DNA of 33,916 nucleotides. Origin: Sphingobacteriales bacterium. Lineage in GTDB: Bacteria > Bacteroidota > Bacteroidia > Chitinophagales > Chitinophagaceae. A program made the translations under genes and the position numbers. The stretch lies in contig JACQDV010000084.1 of the NCBI GenBank assembly GCA_016200915.1, positions 1 through 33,916 of the forward strand. Reading direction: 5' to 3'. The notes below the pieces were generated by a model. The model saw only the letters and a list, made by a program, of their open reading frames with translations, was not told the origin of the DNA and did not search any database. Positions 23,940 through 31,730 of the stretch are shown here, piece after piece (the stretch's first letter is position 1; each line of letters starts with the position of its first letter).

Positions 23940-24319
23940 TGCATATCGAACACCTCGCCATCTGGACAAAGGATATTGAAAAAATGAAATCTTTTTACTG
24001 CAAATATTTTAATGCAGTTGCAGGAGATAAATACGTAAATGAAAAGAAACAATTTCAATCATATTTTCTATCTTTTGAACATGGACCAAGACTGGAGTTA
24101 ATGCAAATGACTGGTGTGCCGGAATCAGCCAATGATATTGATAAACAATTCACCGGCTTAATTCATTTTGCTGTTTCTGTTGGCAGCGAAGAAAAAGTAA
24201 ATGCGTTAACAGAACAACTTATTACAGATGGGTATGAATTAATTGATAGTCCGAGACGAACGGGAGATGGTTATTATGAAAGTGTAGTTCTGGACCCGGA
24301 AAAAACCGCATTGAGATAA
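23939..24319 (+). CDS. VOC (glyoxalase/bleomycin-resistance) family protein, C-terminus shifted
   Basis: 126 residues of the vicinal oxygen chelate fold: two beta-alpha-beta-beta-beta modules with putative metal ligands H5 (HIEHLAIW), E54 (RLELMQM), H77 (LIHFAVSV) and the C-terminal strand. As written it ends DPEKTALR. One extra A in the A6 run at 24300-24305 would give DPEKNRIEITI and a stop at 24325-24327, which is the standard VOC C-terminal strand with its Glu ligand. So the last strand and one ligand are lost in this sequence. The start overlaps the stop of the restored upstream HTH frame. The substrate is unknown. Confidence 0.8.
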   Translation: MHIEHLAIWTKDIEKMKSFYCKYFNAVAGDKYVNEKKQFQSYFLSFEHGPRLELMQMTGVPESANDIDKQFTGLIHFAVSVGSEEKVNALTEQLITDGYELIDSPRRTGDGYYESVVLDPEKTALR

Positions 24320-24336
24320 CTATATAAACATCCTTA

Positions 24337-25272
24337 CTATATAGCCTTTTCCAGTTTCTTTTTAGTATATAAAGGACGAACCGGTGCCGGAGTAGGTGTA
24401 CTGTCTTCCGGAATATCATCAGCTTCCAGTTCAATTCTCCTGGTAATATCATTTAAAGAAGTTAGTCGTTGTACGGTATATGGTATAGTATCTAAACCCG
24501 AAACAAATTTGAGAATGTAATTATAAATACCAATCAAACTTCCGGCCATTACACCGGTACCTAAAGTTGTATTCGTAACGAGTAATGCAATACCAATTAC
24601 CACCATTACCAGTATTTCCATCACACCAAAGTTCCATGCTTCCTGGTCAGAGATTCTTATTTGCCACTTGCGTAAGTTTTCATAATGCTTTTTAACAGCA
24701 AGTTTATTACCGGTAGAAATAACATCAACCTGCTGCTCCAGTTCATCATTCTTATTCCTGTTTAAACGCTGCATTTTTTTGCCATAGAAATAACTCATCG
24801 TCATTACCGGTAATAATATGGCTAAACAAACCAATACAACAGCACTGTCGTAGAAATATAGCAATACTAATGAACCGAATATATTATAAACGGCTTCTAT
24901 CACATATACCAAATCAAATTCTAAAAAGTCAACAAACTCTCTTGCCAATGTAGAGTGTGCACTGAGCTTGGAAACATCTTTTTGCTGGTAACGACGACTC
25001 AAAAATTTTGTTACGAGAGAAGTGTAGATGGCTGAATACGTTCGGGTATCATACATGTGACGAATCGTCCCAATCACCAGCCAGCTAAAATGCACTACTG
25101 ATAAGATGATTAAACCATGATAACTTCCTTTGAGTAAATCGTTCACCGCTTCACCCAAAAAATAAGGTCTTAATAAAGAACCTAACATTTCCAACGAAAA
25201 CAAGATGTACGTAAGCAATAATTGCAGCCGGTGCTTCGTCATCAGTCTTTTTAAAATTTCAAACCTGGACAT
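24337..25272 (-). CDS. ABC-exporter-type six-TM protein without an ATPase domain
   Basis: 311 residues with the helix pattern of an ABC exporter membrane domain: hydrophobic segments near 15-35, 52-72, 128-143, 145-162, 219-233 and 236-256. The charged cytoplasmic coil (KKMQRLNRNKNDELEQQVDV) lies between the fourth and fifth. No Walker A, signature or Walker B motif follows; the chain ends in a Pro/Thr-rich tail. It resembles the stand-alone ABC_membrane_3-type six-TM proteins. It is the last gene in the row of SET/ATP-grasp genes, 101 bp after the fusion gene, so it may handle a product of that system. It needs an ATPase from elsewhere, or has lost active transport. Confidence 0.75.
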   Translation of the reverse strand: MSRFEILKRLMTKHRLQLLLTYILFSLEMLGSLLRPYFLGEAVNDLLKGSYHGLIILSVVHFSWLVIGTIRHMYDTRTYSAIYTSLVTKFLSRRYQQKDVSKLSAHSTLAREFVDFLEFDLVYVIEAVYNIFGSLVLLYFYDSAVVLVCLAILLPVMTMSYFYGKKMQRLNRNKNDELEQQVDVISTGNKLAVKKHYENLRKWQIRISDQEAWNFGVMEILVMVVIGIALLVTNTTLGTGVMAGSLIGIYNYILKFVSGLDTIPYTVQRLTSLNDITRRIELEADDIPEDSTPTPAPVRPLYTKKKLEKAI

Positions 25273-25373
25273 AACCTTTCCTTTTGATTCTTTTAAATCA
25301 CCGAACTAATGGGTCAACAGAAAACAGTTCAACTGTTTCCTTCAGCAAATAATGGTTAGTAAGACTTTTGAGT

Positions 25374-26816
25374 TTACACTTTGTTTAAGTGACGGGCTTC
25401 TTCCTCTCTTTTTGTAACCGAGTTTTTTGGAATCCCGGCTACAATGCCCTTGCATTTGGGAGAACCGCAGCGGCAATCGAAGGCTTCCATATGTTCATCC
25501 AGGAAGGATGTGTAATCAAGAGTTAGTTCTTCGCCTTTTTTTATATCTCTGATGGAAACTACATTCAAACCATCATAGGCGGTATTAGGGTCACAACTGT
25601 GATTTTGCGGAGCCCATTCCGCGGGGTTCTCGTCCCATAGCAAAAATACCTCTTTACTGAGAGGATAAGCATAGTGACGGAAAATTTCTTTTTCCTCACG
25701 GCTCCAGGTTTCCTCTACATGGCGGCGGGTAGCAATGCGCTGGGCCATCTCTTCACCCTTGAAGATCAGTTCTTTGGCTTTAATTTCCCGGTTGGCGTAG
25801 ATACCGAAACCGGCAATAGCATTGCCCTTTATATTATATTTTTTCTGCTTTCTTTGGTGCCGGGCTATGCCTTCGGCAATGATGTGTTGCAGGAAACCGG
25901 CCTGACCGATTCCATCATGTTTGAGGATATAATCGGCAGAACCTTCATATCCATCTGTATAAAAAACAGAACAGGTAAAATTGATTTCTAAAAAGTAAAC
26001 TTCTTTTTTATCATTCACTCTAAAATCCATTCGTGCATACCCTACGCCTCCAAAACTGCGGAAGATGCGTTGAGCTGCATTGCGTAGTTTGGTTTCTATC
26101 TCTGCATCGTTACAGGGAATATTTGCTTCGGGATGAAGCTCTGATGTTTTTAATGCATAAGTTTTGAATTTATTTCCTACGGGAAAAATGAATTCAATTG
26201 GTTTGAAAACAGTGTATTCTTTTTCGTTGCTGGCATTAGCAGCGATGAGTACAGTAAATTCTCTTCCATCAATATATTCTTCCACCAGCAACTCATCATA
26301 TTCGCCTGCTATTTGTTCCACCTTTTGTTTTAGTTCATCAAAGTTGCTCACTCTTGATTTTTCATCCACACCCAAACTATCACCGGCTTTAGCAGGTTTT
26401 ACAAATAGTGGGAAAGAAAGATGTTTGCATGCTTCTTCCACATTATCTCCTTTTTTTAATAATGCATATAGCGGAGTTGATACACCTTCAGTATAAGCTA
26501 CGTACTTCATCAACTCTTTTGGAGGATCGTATAAAGAAGCAGATGGACCGGTATAAGGAAGATTTAATAAATCGAGTGAATGAATAACATCAATAGATGG
26601 AACCTCCCATTCTAAATAACCTTCGCACAAATTAACAAACACATCATAACCCTTACTTTTGAGTTCCTTTAATTGCCTGTAAGTAGTAAGCTTATTTAAA
26701 AATACATTGTCAACCGTTGCACCGGGTAATAATGAAGATAAGATACGGGGCGGGTCATAGTTTTTATAATCTACCGAGGTAGTTGAATAATCGGGCTGGA
26801 GTACACAAACTTTCAT
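25374..26816 (-). CDS. ATP-grasp ligase fused to a SET-domain lysine methyltransferase
   Basis: 480 residues carrying two enzymes. Residues about 1-315 are a D-Ala-D-Ala-ligase-like ATP-grasp fold: ATP-binding K140 in FVKPAKAGDSLGV, EEYIDGREFTVL near 179, and metal-binding residues in ARMDF and FLEIN (E277, N279). The loop reads E-I-N-F-T-C-S instead of the Ddl ExNxxPG. Residues about 328-445 form a SET domain: GFGIYANREIKAKE, N405-H-S-C-D-P-N, GEELTLDY with the catalytic Tyr435. A post-SET cysteine cluster follows (C448, C450, C455). Thus one chain predicts both amide-bond formation and S-adenosylmethionine-dependent lysine methylation. It follows the restriction gene by 63 bp. Substrate unknown. 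Confidence 0.9.
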   Translation of the reverse strand: MKVCVLQPDYSTTSVDYKNYDPPRILSSLLPGATVDNVFLNKLTTYRQLKELKSKGYDVFVNLCEGYLEWEVPSIDVIHSLDLLNLPYTGPSASLYDPPKELMKYVAYTEGVSTPLYALLKKGDNVEEACKHLSFPLFVKPAKAGDSLGVDEKSRVSNFDELKQKVEQIAGEYDELLVEEYIDGREFTVLIAANASNEKEYTVFKPIEFIFPVGNKFKTYALKTSELHPEANIPCNDAEIETKLRNAAQRIFRSFGGVGYARMDFRVNDKKEVYFLEINFTCSVFYTDGYEGSADYILKHDGIGQAGFLQHIIAEGIARHQRKQKKYNIKGNAIAGFGIYANREIKAKELIFKGEEMAQRIATRRHVEETWSREEKEIFRHYAYPLSKEVFLLWDENPAEWAPQNHSCDPNTAYDGLNVVSIRDIKKGEELTLDYTSFLDEHMEAFDCRCGSPKCKGIVAGIPKNSVTKREEEARHLNKV

Positions 26817-26879
26817 GGTAAGTTTTTAGATAAACTTCAATATAATTTTAAATATTGCAAGTATATGCGGTGTTTAACT

Positions 26880-27494
26880 TTAAGGTTCTATTCCTAATAT
26901 TAAAAGAGGTACAGGCGGGTTATTTCGCCCATGCCTTAAAACATTGTACACTTCTCCTTCGTAATAAGCAACTCCGCTACTCATTTGTAATTGCATCTTT
27001 TTGGTAGGTAAGACTTCAATACCCAGATTAATTACACCCCCCGAATAAAAAAGTAAATGTTTAACAAATAAATCAAATGCTACAAAAGCATATTTCCCAA
27101 ACTGTATTTCAACAGCAATTTGGTTTTTTACAAAATCTGTTTGCTTATATGAAGAAATTGGCTCATCAACACCATTAGCAGTTAGAAACTCCTTTTGTTT
27201 ATCGTATGGTAAATTAATCAACTCAGAAAGAAGTTTTGGATTGGTGGTAACATAATATTGATACCTCGTCTCGTGCCAGCCTAAAGCATTGAATTTTTTA
27301 TTGAAGGTGTTGTTCAGCTCAACGGGACTGTACAACATTCTGCCTGCCATAGTTTTTTCCTTACTTTTTTTTGTCATGAAATTTGAGGCATCTATACCCT
27401 CAATAACATCAATTATTTCTCCGTATATTTTTTTATGATGAACAATAAGGTACTCTTCGCCGTTTAAATGCGAATATTTCTGAGATATTTTCAT
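26880..27494 (-). CDS. BglII/BstYI-like type II restriction endonuclease
   Basis: 204 residues from ATG at 27494; TTG at 27497 is a less likely start. The sequence TDFVKNQIAVEIQFGK gives D120, E129 and Q131, exactly the D-x8-E-x-Q spacing of the BglII active site (D84, E93, Q95). It is followed by the family-like KYAFVAFDLF, GIEVLP and a C-terminal PLLILGI. Sites of the BglII (AGATCT) or BstYI (RGATCY) type are therefore expected, although this is inference from family. Its ATG overlaps the methyltransferase stop by one base (TGATG), so the two are translationally coupled. Confidence 0.8.
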   Translation of the reverse strand: MKISQKYSHLNGEEYLIVHHKKIYGEIIDVIEGIDASNFMTKKSKEKTMAGRMLYSPVELNNTFNKKFNALGWHETRYQYYVTTNPKLLSELINLPYDKQKEFLTANGVDEPISSYKQTDFVKNQIAVEIQFGKYAFVAFDLFVKHLLFYSGGVINLGIEVLPTKKMQLQMSSGVAYYEGEVYNVLRHGRNNPPVPLLILGIEP

Positions 27495-28459
27495 CAATGT
27501 CCATTTAATATGTTACCGTTTTTCAATCTAAGTTGTAGCCATTCTTCTGGCATCCGGGCAACCTTATCTTTTTTGGATGGTTTGTGTATAGGCTTATTGA
27601 CTGGTCTTGATTTTAATTTGCCATCTTTGAGTTCTAATATTCTTTCGTTAGTAATCCTGCAATATTCTTTTTCTTTTTCAAAGGCCATAGCCTTTCGGTT
27701 ATTTTTAATAGCACCAATAGCAGTAGAACCAACACCGGCAAAAGGGTCAAGCACCCAGCCTCCTTCATTGGAAAGGGCTAAAACACATCTTTCAACGAGT
27801 TCGATTGGAAATTGACAAGGATGTATAGTTTTTTCAGGATGATTAGATTTTACGTTTGGGATGTTCCATAATGCCTTATCCCAATCCGTCTCAATTATTT
27901 CCCATATATCACTCGGATTCTTTCCAAGAGGATTCCCTGATAACTGACCTTTCTTCGGGCCTTTAAAATGTCGTTTGCCCGGATATTTAGAAGGAATGCG
28001 AACGTTATCAAGGTTAAAAATATAATCATCAGTTTTACTAAACCATAATATTGTTTCGTATCGTCCGCTAAACCTGTTGCTGGCATGAAGTCCGTGTCCA
28101 AAATACCAAATGATTCTGTTCCTGAGTTTTAAGCCGAATTTTTTAAAAATCTGATAATAATAAATATCAAGAGGGAAAACCTCTCCTTTATCAACATAAT
28201 TACCAACCTGCCAACACAGGTTTCCATTATCAGATAAGGTTCGCACAAGTTCACCTATTATTGCCTCTTGGGTTTCAAGGTATTTTTCTATACTTGTTTT
28301 GGTTTCGTATGATTTACCAACATTGTATGGAGGTGATGTAAGAATCAAATCAAACTTGCCATCCTCTACTTTTTCAAGTAGTGTGAGACAATCACCATTC
28401 TTTACAACGTAATTTGTTTGGAGGGAAGTATAATCAAAAAGGGGTTCTTTCACTTTCAT
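27494..28459 (-). CDS. type II DNA methyltransferase, probably N4-cytosine, beta class
   Basis: 321 residues from ATG at 28459; a TTG at 28480 would add seven residues. The catalytic motif IV is TSPPY near 42-46, the form usual for N4-cytosine enzymes. The AdoMet motif I DPFAGVGSTAIGA comes later (near 231-243), so motif order is IV before I, as in the beta class. A lysine-rich tail follows. It is the cognate protector of the coupled BglII/BstYI-like endonuclease. The pair sits between two ATP-grasp genes on the same strand, with only 65 bp to the upstream one. Confidence 0.9.
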   Translation of the reverse strand: MKVKEPLFDYTSLQTNYVVKNGDCLTLLEKVEDGKFDLILTSPPYNVGKSYETKTSIEKYLETQEAIIGELVRTLSDNGNLCWQVGNYVDKGEVFPLDIYYYQIFKKFGLKLRNRIIWYFGHGLHASNRFSGRYETILWFSKTDDYIFNLDNVRIPSKYPGKRHFKGPKKGQLSGNPLGKNPSDIWEIIETDWDKALWNIPNVKSNHPEKTIHPCQFPIELVERCVLALSNEGGWVLDPFAGVGSTAIGAIKNNRKAMAFEKEKEYCRITNERILELKDGKLKSRPVNKPIHKPSKKDKVARMPEEWLQLRLKNGNILNGH

Positions 28460-28524
28460 TTTACCCAAGTTATTTAGCAAATATAGTCAAACGGGTAATG
28501 TATAAAACTGTATTAGCTTTATGC

Positions 28525-29652
28525 TTATTTATCCAATGCATCGGTAATAATCTCTTTAACTAATTGCGTAAATGTTTTATTGGCAAAACGAAGGATAGCA
28601 CCGATAGAAGTATAATCTTCATCTTCACTCAATCCGCATTGGGCATTTACTTCCAGCACATAGATTTTACCGGTTTCTTTATCCTGCCGCAAATCAATTC
28701 TTGTATAGCCTTTACCACCTACAGCACAATAAGCATCGAGGCTTAGTTTCATTATTTCTCTCTGTAATCTTTTTGATGGCTGTGTGTATTCATAAAAGTC
28801 GCCGTTATTGGGCATGGGGGCTTCGTCTTCATATATTTCCCATAAGCGATCGAAGGATAAGAACTTTTCTTTATCCGGTAAGGACTCATGAAAAACTCTT
28901 TCCACCGGCGGATACACAATACATTTTTCAGGTTTGGATGAATCACCTACAATCATCACGGTATATTCTGGCCCGGCAACAAACCCTTCAGCTAATATTC
29001 CACCATTAGATAAGTTCCATCCACGATAACCATCAAACATCCGGTCAATCTGTTCATGCAACTCATCTTTAGTTTCCACTACATTCTTAATACCCACACC
29101 CATACTACCACCGGATATGGATGGTTTTACAATAATGGGATTGCCTAATTTTTTAAAGATGCCATTTAGGTATTGCTTTCTTTCGTAAATGGGTTTCCAG
29201 GCAGGAGTAGGGACACCGGCTTTATCAAAAGCCTCTTTCATTAATATTTTGGAAGTGGTGATGTCGTAAAACTGTTCATCGGAACCAGTAAAAGGTAAAC
29301 CTTTTGTTTTTAAATAACGGATAACAGATACACCGGGTGCACCATTAATTTCATCACCATCACAAATGTTAAATACTACGGTTTGTTTATTGCTTACAAT
29401 ACTATCGGTATGGATAGAGTCAATTACTTCTTTGTAATTATCTATGGTAACCGGTTGCCAAACCCATTCCATTTCTAATTCTTCAAATACCCGGGTGTAT
29501 TCAGCAATACTTTGAGAGAAGTCGTAATAGTACTGGATATTGGGATCATCTGATTCCACATGTGGAGCCAGCACCCATACCTTTAACAGGTCGGTAAGTA
29601 TGTCGGAGGCACTGATAACCTGTTTATGCCCTTTTTTCGGAAGCCCTTTCAT
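28525..29652 (-). CDS. ATP-grasp ligase, D-Ala-D-Ala-ligase-like
   Basis: 375 residues. The N-terminal domain (about 25-130) contains VVFNICDGDEINGAPGVSV. The ATP-grasp core (about 130-370) has K176 in IIVKPSISGGSMGVG, the E222 region AEGFVAGPEYTVMI, D320 in TRIDL, and metal ligands E334 and N336 in VLEVNAQCG. The loop E-V-N-A-Q-C-G has Cys where Ddl has Pro, as in the fusion protein downstream. It should join a carboxylate to an amine through an acyl-phosphate; the substrates are unknown, and peptidoglycan Ddl is unlikely given these changes. Its start overlaps the SET gene by 29 bp, so the two are co-translated. Confidence 0.88.
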   Translation of the reverse strand: MKGLPKKGHKQVISASDILTDLLKVWVLAPHVESDDPNIQYYYDFSQSIAEYTRVFEELEMEWVWQPVTIDNYKEVIDSIHTDSIVSNKQTVVFNICDGDEINGAPGVSVIRYLKTKGLPFTGSDEQFYDITTSKILMKEAFDKAGVPTPAWKPIYERKQYLNGIFKKLGNPIIVKPSISGGSMGVGIKNVVETKDELHEQIDRMFDGYRGWNLSNGGILAEGFVAGPEYTVMIVGDSSKPEKCIVYPPVERVFHESLPDKEKFLSFDRLWEIYEDEAPMPNNGDFYEYTQPSKRLQREIMKLSLDAYCAVGGKGYTRIDLRQDKETGKIYVLEVNAQCGLSEDEDYTSIGAILRFANKTFTQLVKEIITDALDK

Positions 29653-30136
29653 TCAATTGTTGTTGTATAAAATCGGTAAAGCGGTATTTCGCTAATTGTT
29701 CTGCATTTAAATAAGCAGCGCCTTTTATTTCACCCAAACAAGCTGCACTTCCGCAATAGCAATTAAAGGGCTGGGCCATATTCCATTCAGCGGAAGGATA
29801 AAAGAATGAAAACTCTTCTTCTGCTTTAATGGGATTGATGCAAACTAATTGCATGGCAGTGGTGTCGAAAAAAGCATTCGGTTCGCAACTGTGATTGATG
29901 TATTGCAGGAACTCAGGCTGTAAAGTAATATGCCTGGTGGTACCAGTTTGTACCGTTAAATAGGTTGGCTCGGTATAAATTCCTCCTGCATAAAATTCGC
30001 TGATGATATCTCCGGGTTGAAAATCTCTCAATGAAACCAATGTGTTTTGTCCATTGGAGAAACTTCTTCTTACTTCTGAAAAACCATGATGACTGATTAT
30101 TTCATGTGTTGCCGCTAAGGCAGATTGGGTATCCAT
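29624..30136 (-). CDS. stand-alone SET-domain protein (predicted lysine methyltransferase)
   Basis: 170 residues. The SET domain covers about 28-115, with LVSLRDFQPGDIISEF, the AdoMet/knot motif I80-N81-H-S-C-E-P-N87 and the catalytic tyrosine in EEEFSFFY113. A post-SET cysteine cluster follows (C126, C128, C133), matching the spacing in the fusion protein. The first 25 residues are not recognisable. It overlaps the ATP-grasp gene by 29 bp: this is the same pair of activities as the downstream fusion, but as two chains in the opposite order. Bacterial SET proteins are uncommon; the target is unknown. Confidence 0.85.
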   Translation of the reverse strand: MDTQSALAATHEIISHHGFSEVRRSFSNGQNTLVSLRDFQPGDIISEFYAGGIYTEPTYLTVQTGTTRHITLQPEFLQYINHSCEPNAFFDTTAMQLVCINPIKAEEEFSFFYPSAEWNMAQPFNCYCGSAACLGEIKGAAYLNAEQLAKYRFTDFIQQQLNERASEKRA

Positions 30137-30377
30137 GCAAGTTGCATTTGGGTTAGTAATGTAAGTTTAATCCGTTTTTTAATGGATTTTATTGATATAA
30201 TATAAATGTATAAAAGGATTTAATAATAATAAAATATTATAGCAATAATTATTCAATAAGTGGATTAAATGTAGATAAGGTAGTGACGAATGATGATAGT
30301 ATTGGTTATTGAGTTGTTATTAAAGAAGCATTGATTGTTTTAAATTATATGGATTTAATTGAATAAAGATTGATAGC
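30137..30377. other. AT-rich intergenic region upstream of the SET/ATP-grasp genes
   Basis: 241 bp, strikingly A/T-rich compared with its surroundings, with no ORF of note. The word GGATT(T)A(A/T) occurs about four times (near 30184, 30216, 30262 and 30351) in the same orientation. No clear TAnnTTTG promoter is visible for the SET gene, but the region must hold one if the SET gene is independently transcribed. Confidence 0.4.
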
Positions 30378-31619
30378 TTAACTGTTTTCAAATTGTAAAT
30401 CATTATCAAAAGTTTCATCTAATTGAGTCAATGCTAACATAGCCAATATACAAACAGGAAAAGCAATAATAGCAGCAGTTTTCCATTCGGCAATAGCAAA
30501 GGAACCAGTTATCCAGGTAAACAATGCGCCAAATGGTATTACCCATCCACGAACCAAGTTTAATCCACTGCTGGTTACCAATGTACGGATATTGGTTCCA
30601 AAGTTCTCTGCTGCCAGTGTAAATAACTGTATTACAAAACCAACACTTAATCCCAATCCCGCAAAAGCGATATAACAAACGAATACGGAAGATCTACCTG
30701 CAGTAAAGAATAATACCAGCATGATAAGATGAAGACTTAATAAAATATAAATAGACTTTTTACGGCTTCTAAGCCATTGACTGATCAATCCCCCCAATAC
30801 ATCACCAAAAGATAGGGAAAAGAAAAAAGCAATAATCACCGTTCCTTTATCAGGCAGATGTTCCATGTTCATACTTTTAGCAATATAATTGGAGAACTGC
30901 ATCATTACGCCGTTTACATACCAGGCCGGGATACCAGCAATCAAAATGCAAAGGAATTTCTTTAGATTAGTTTTGTTTTTAAGAATGATGAGAAAACTTC
31001 CTTTTGCGTTGCTGCTATGTTTGCTGATGGTAAACAAACCACTTTCCACCACACCAATACGAAGTATCAGCAATAAAAAGCCCAATACTCCACCAACCAT
31101 ATAAACGGTTTTCCAGTCATAACTTCTTCCAATGATAACGGCTACTATGGCGCCCAATACACCAAAGCCGGCAATAATAGCCGGACCCATTCCTCTTTGG
31201 TCTTTTCTCATTTGTTCGCTTACTAATGTTATACCAGCGCCTAATTCACCAGCCAATCCCAAACCAGATAAAAAGCGACAAGCACCATATTCACCCGGCG
31301 TATGTACAAATGCATTCAATAAAGTAAAGGTTGAGTAAAGAATGATGCTTCCGAATAATACTTTTAATCTTCCATACTTATCCCCTATCACTCCCCATAG
31401 AAATCCGCCAATGAGCATTCCAAACATCTGCATGCTTTGTAAATAGTTGATGTTTGATTGGATAGCATCTTCCGCTACATTAATAGAACGCAAACTGCTT
31501 TCACCAATAGCAGCCAACGCCATTATATCGTAGAGGTCAACAAAAAAGCCAAGTGCGGAAACAATAATTCCAAGGGTAATAGCTTTGTTACTGATAATAA
31601 TTCCGGCATTCTGACTCAT
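30378..31619 (-). CDS. MFS transporter, sugar/nucleoside-type
   Basis: 413-residue inner-membrane permease with about 12 helices. I chose ATG at 31619: the open frame extends 39 codons further, but that part would overlap the divergent kinase start and has a non-coding look. The MFS loop motif is G-D-K-Y-G-R between helices 2 and 3, and RFLSGLGLAGELGAG and SEQMRKDQRG match the sialate/metabolite-proton symporter branch. It is divergent from the kinase and glycosidase of pseudouridine breakdown, so I infer that it imports pseudouridine or a related nucleoside. Confidence in the family is high and in the substrate low. Confidence 0.85.
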   Translation of the reverse strand: MSQNAGIIISNKAITLGIIVSALGFFVDLYDIMALAAIGESSLRSINVAEDAIQSNINYLQSMQMFGMLIGGFLWGVIGDKYGRLKVLFGSIILYSTFTLLNAFVHTPGEYGACRFLSGLGLAGELGAGITLVSEQMRKDQRGMGPAIIAGFGVLGAIVAVIIGRSYDWKTVYMVGGVLGFLLLILRIGVVESGLFTISKHSSNAKGSFLIILKNKTNLKKFLCILIAGIPAWYVNGVMMQFSNYIAKSMNMEHLPDKGTVIIAFFFSLSFGDVLGGLISQWLRSRKKSIYILLSLHLIMLVLFFTAGRSSVFVCYIAFAGLGLSVGFVIQLFTLAAENFGTNIRTLVTSSGLNLVRGWVIPFGALFTWITGSFAIAEWKTAAIIAFPVCILAMLALTQLDETFDNDLQFENS

Positions 31620-31718
31620 TTCAATAGTTTGATTTCGCTTAAAAGATATTAAAATAATCCATGTGATATTTAGAAGAAGTAAATAATATAACTCATCACG
31701 ATTATTAATGCGCTTTCT

Positions 31719-31726
31719 TAGATTTG
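31719..31726 (+). promoter_or_regulatory. -7 box of the PfkB kinase gene
   Basis: TAGATTTG is an exact TAnnTTTG, 4 bp before the ATG at 31731, which predicts a nearly leaderless transcript. It also supports the shorter start for the divergent MFS gene. Confidence 0.5.
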
Positions 31727-31730
31727 CAGG

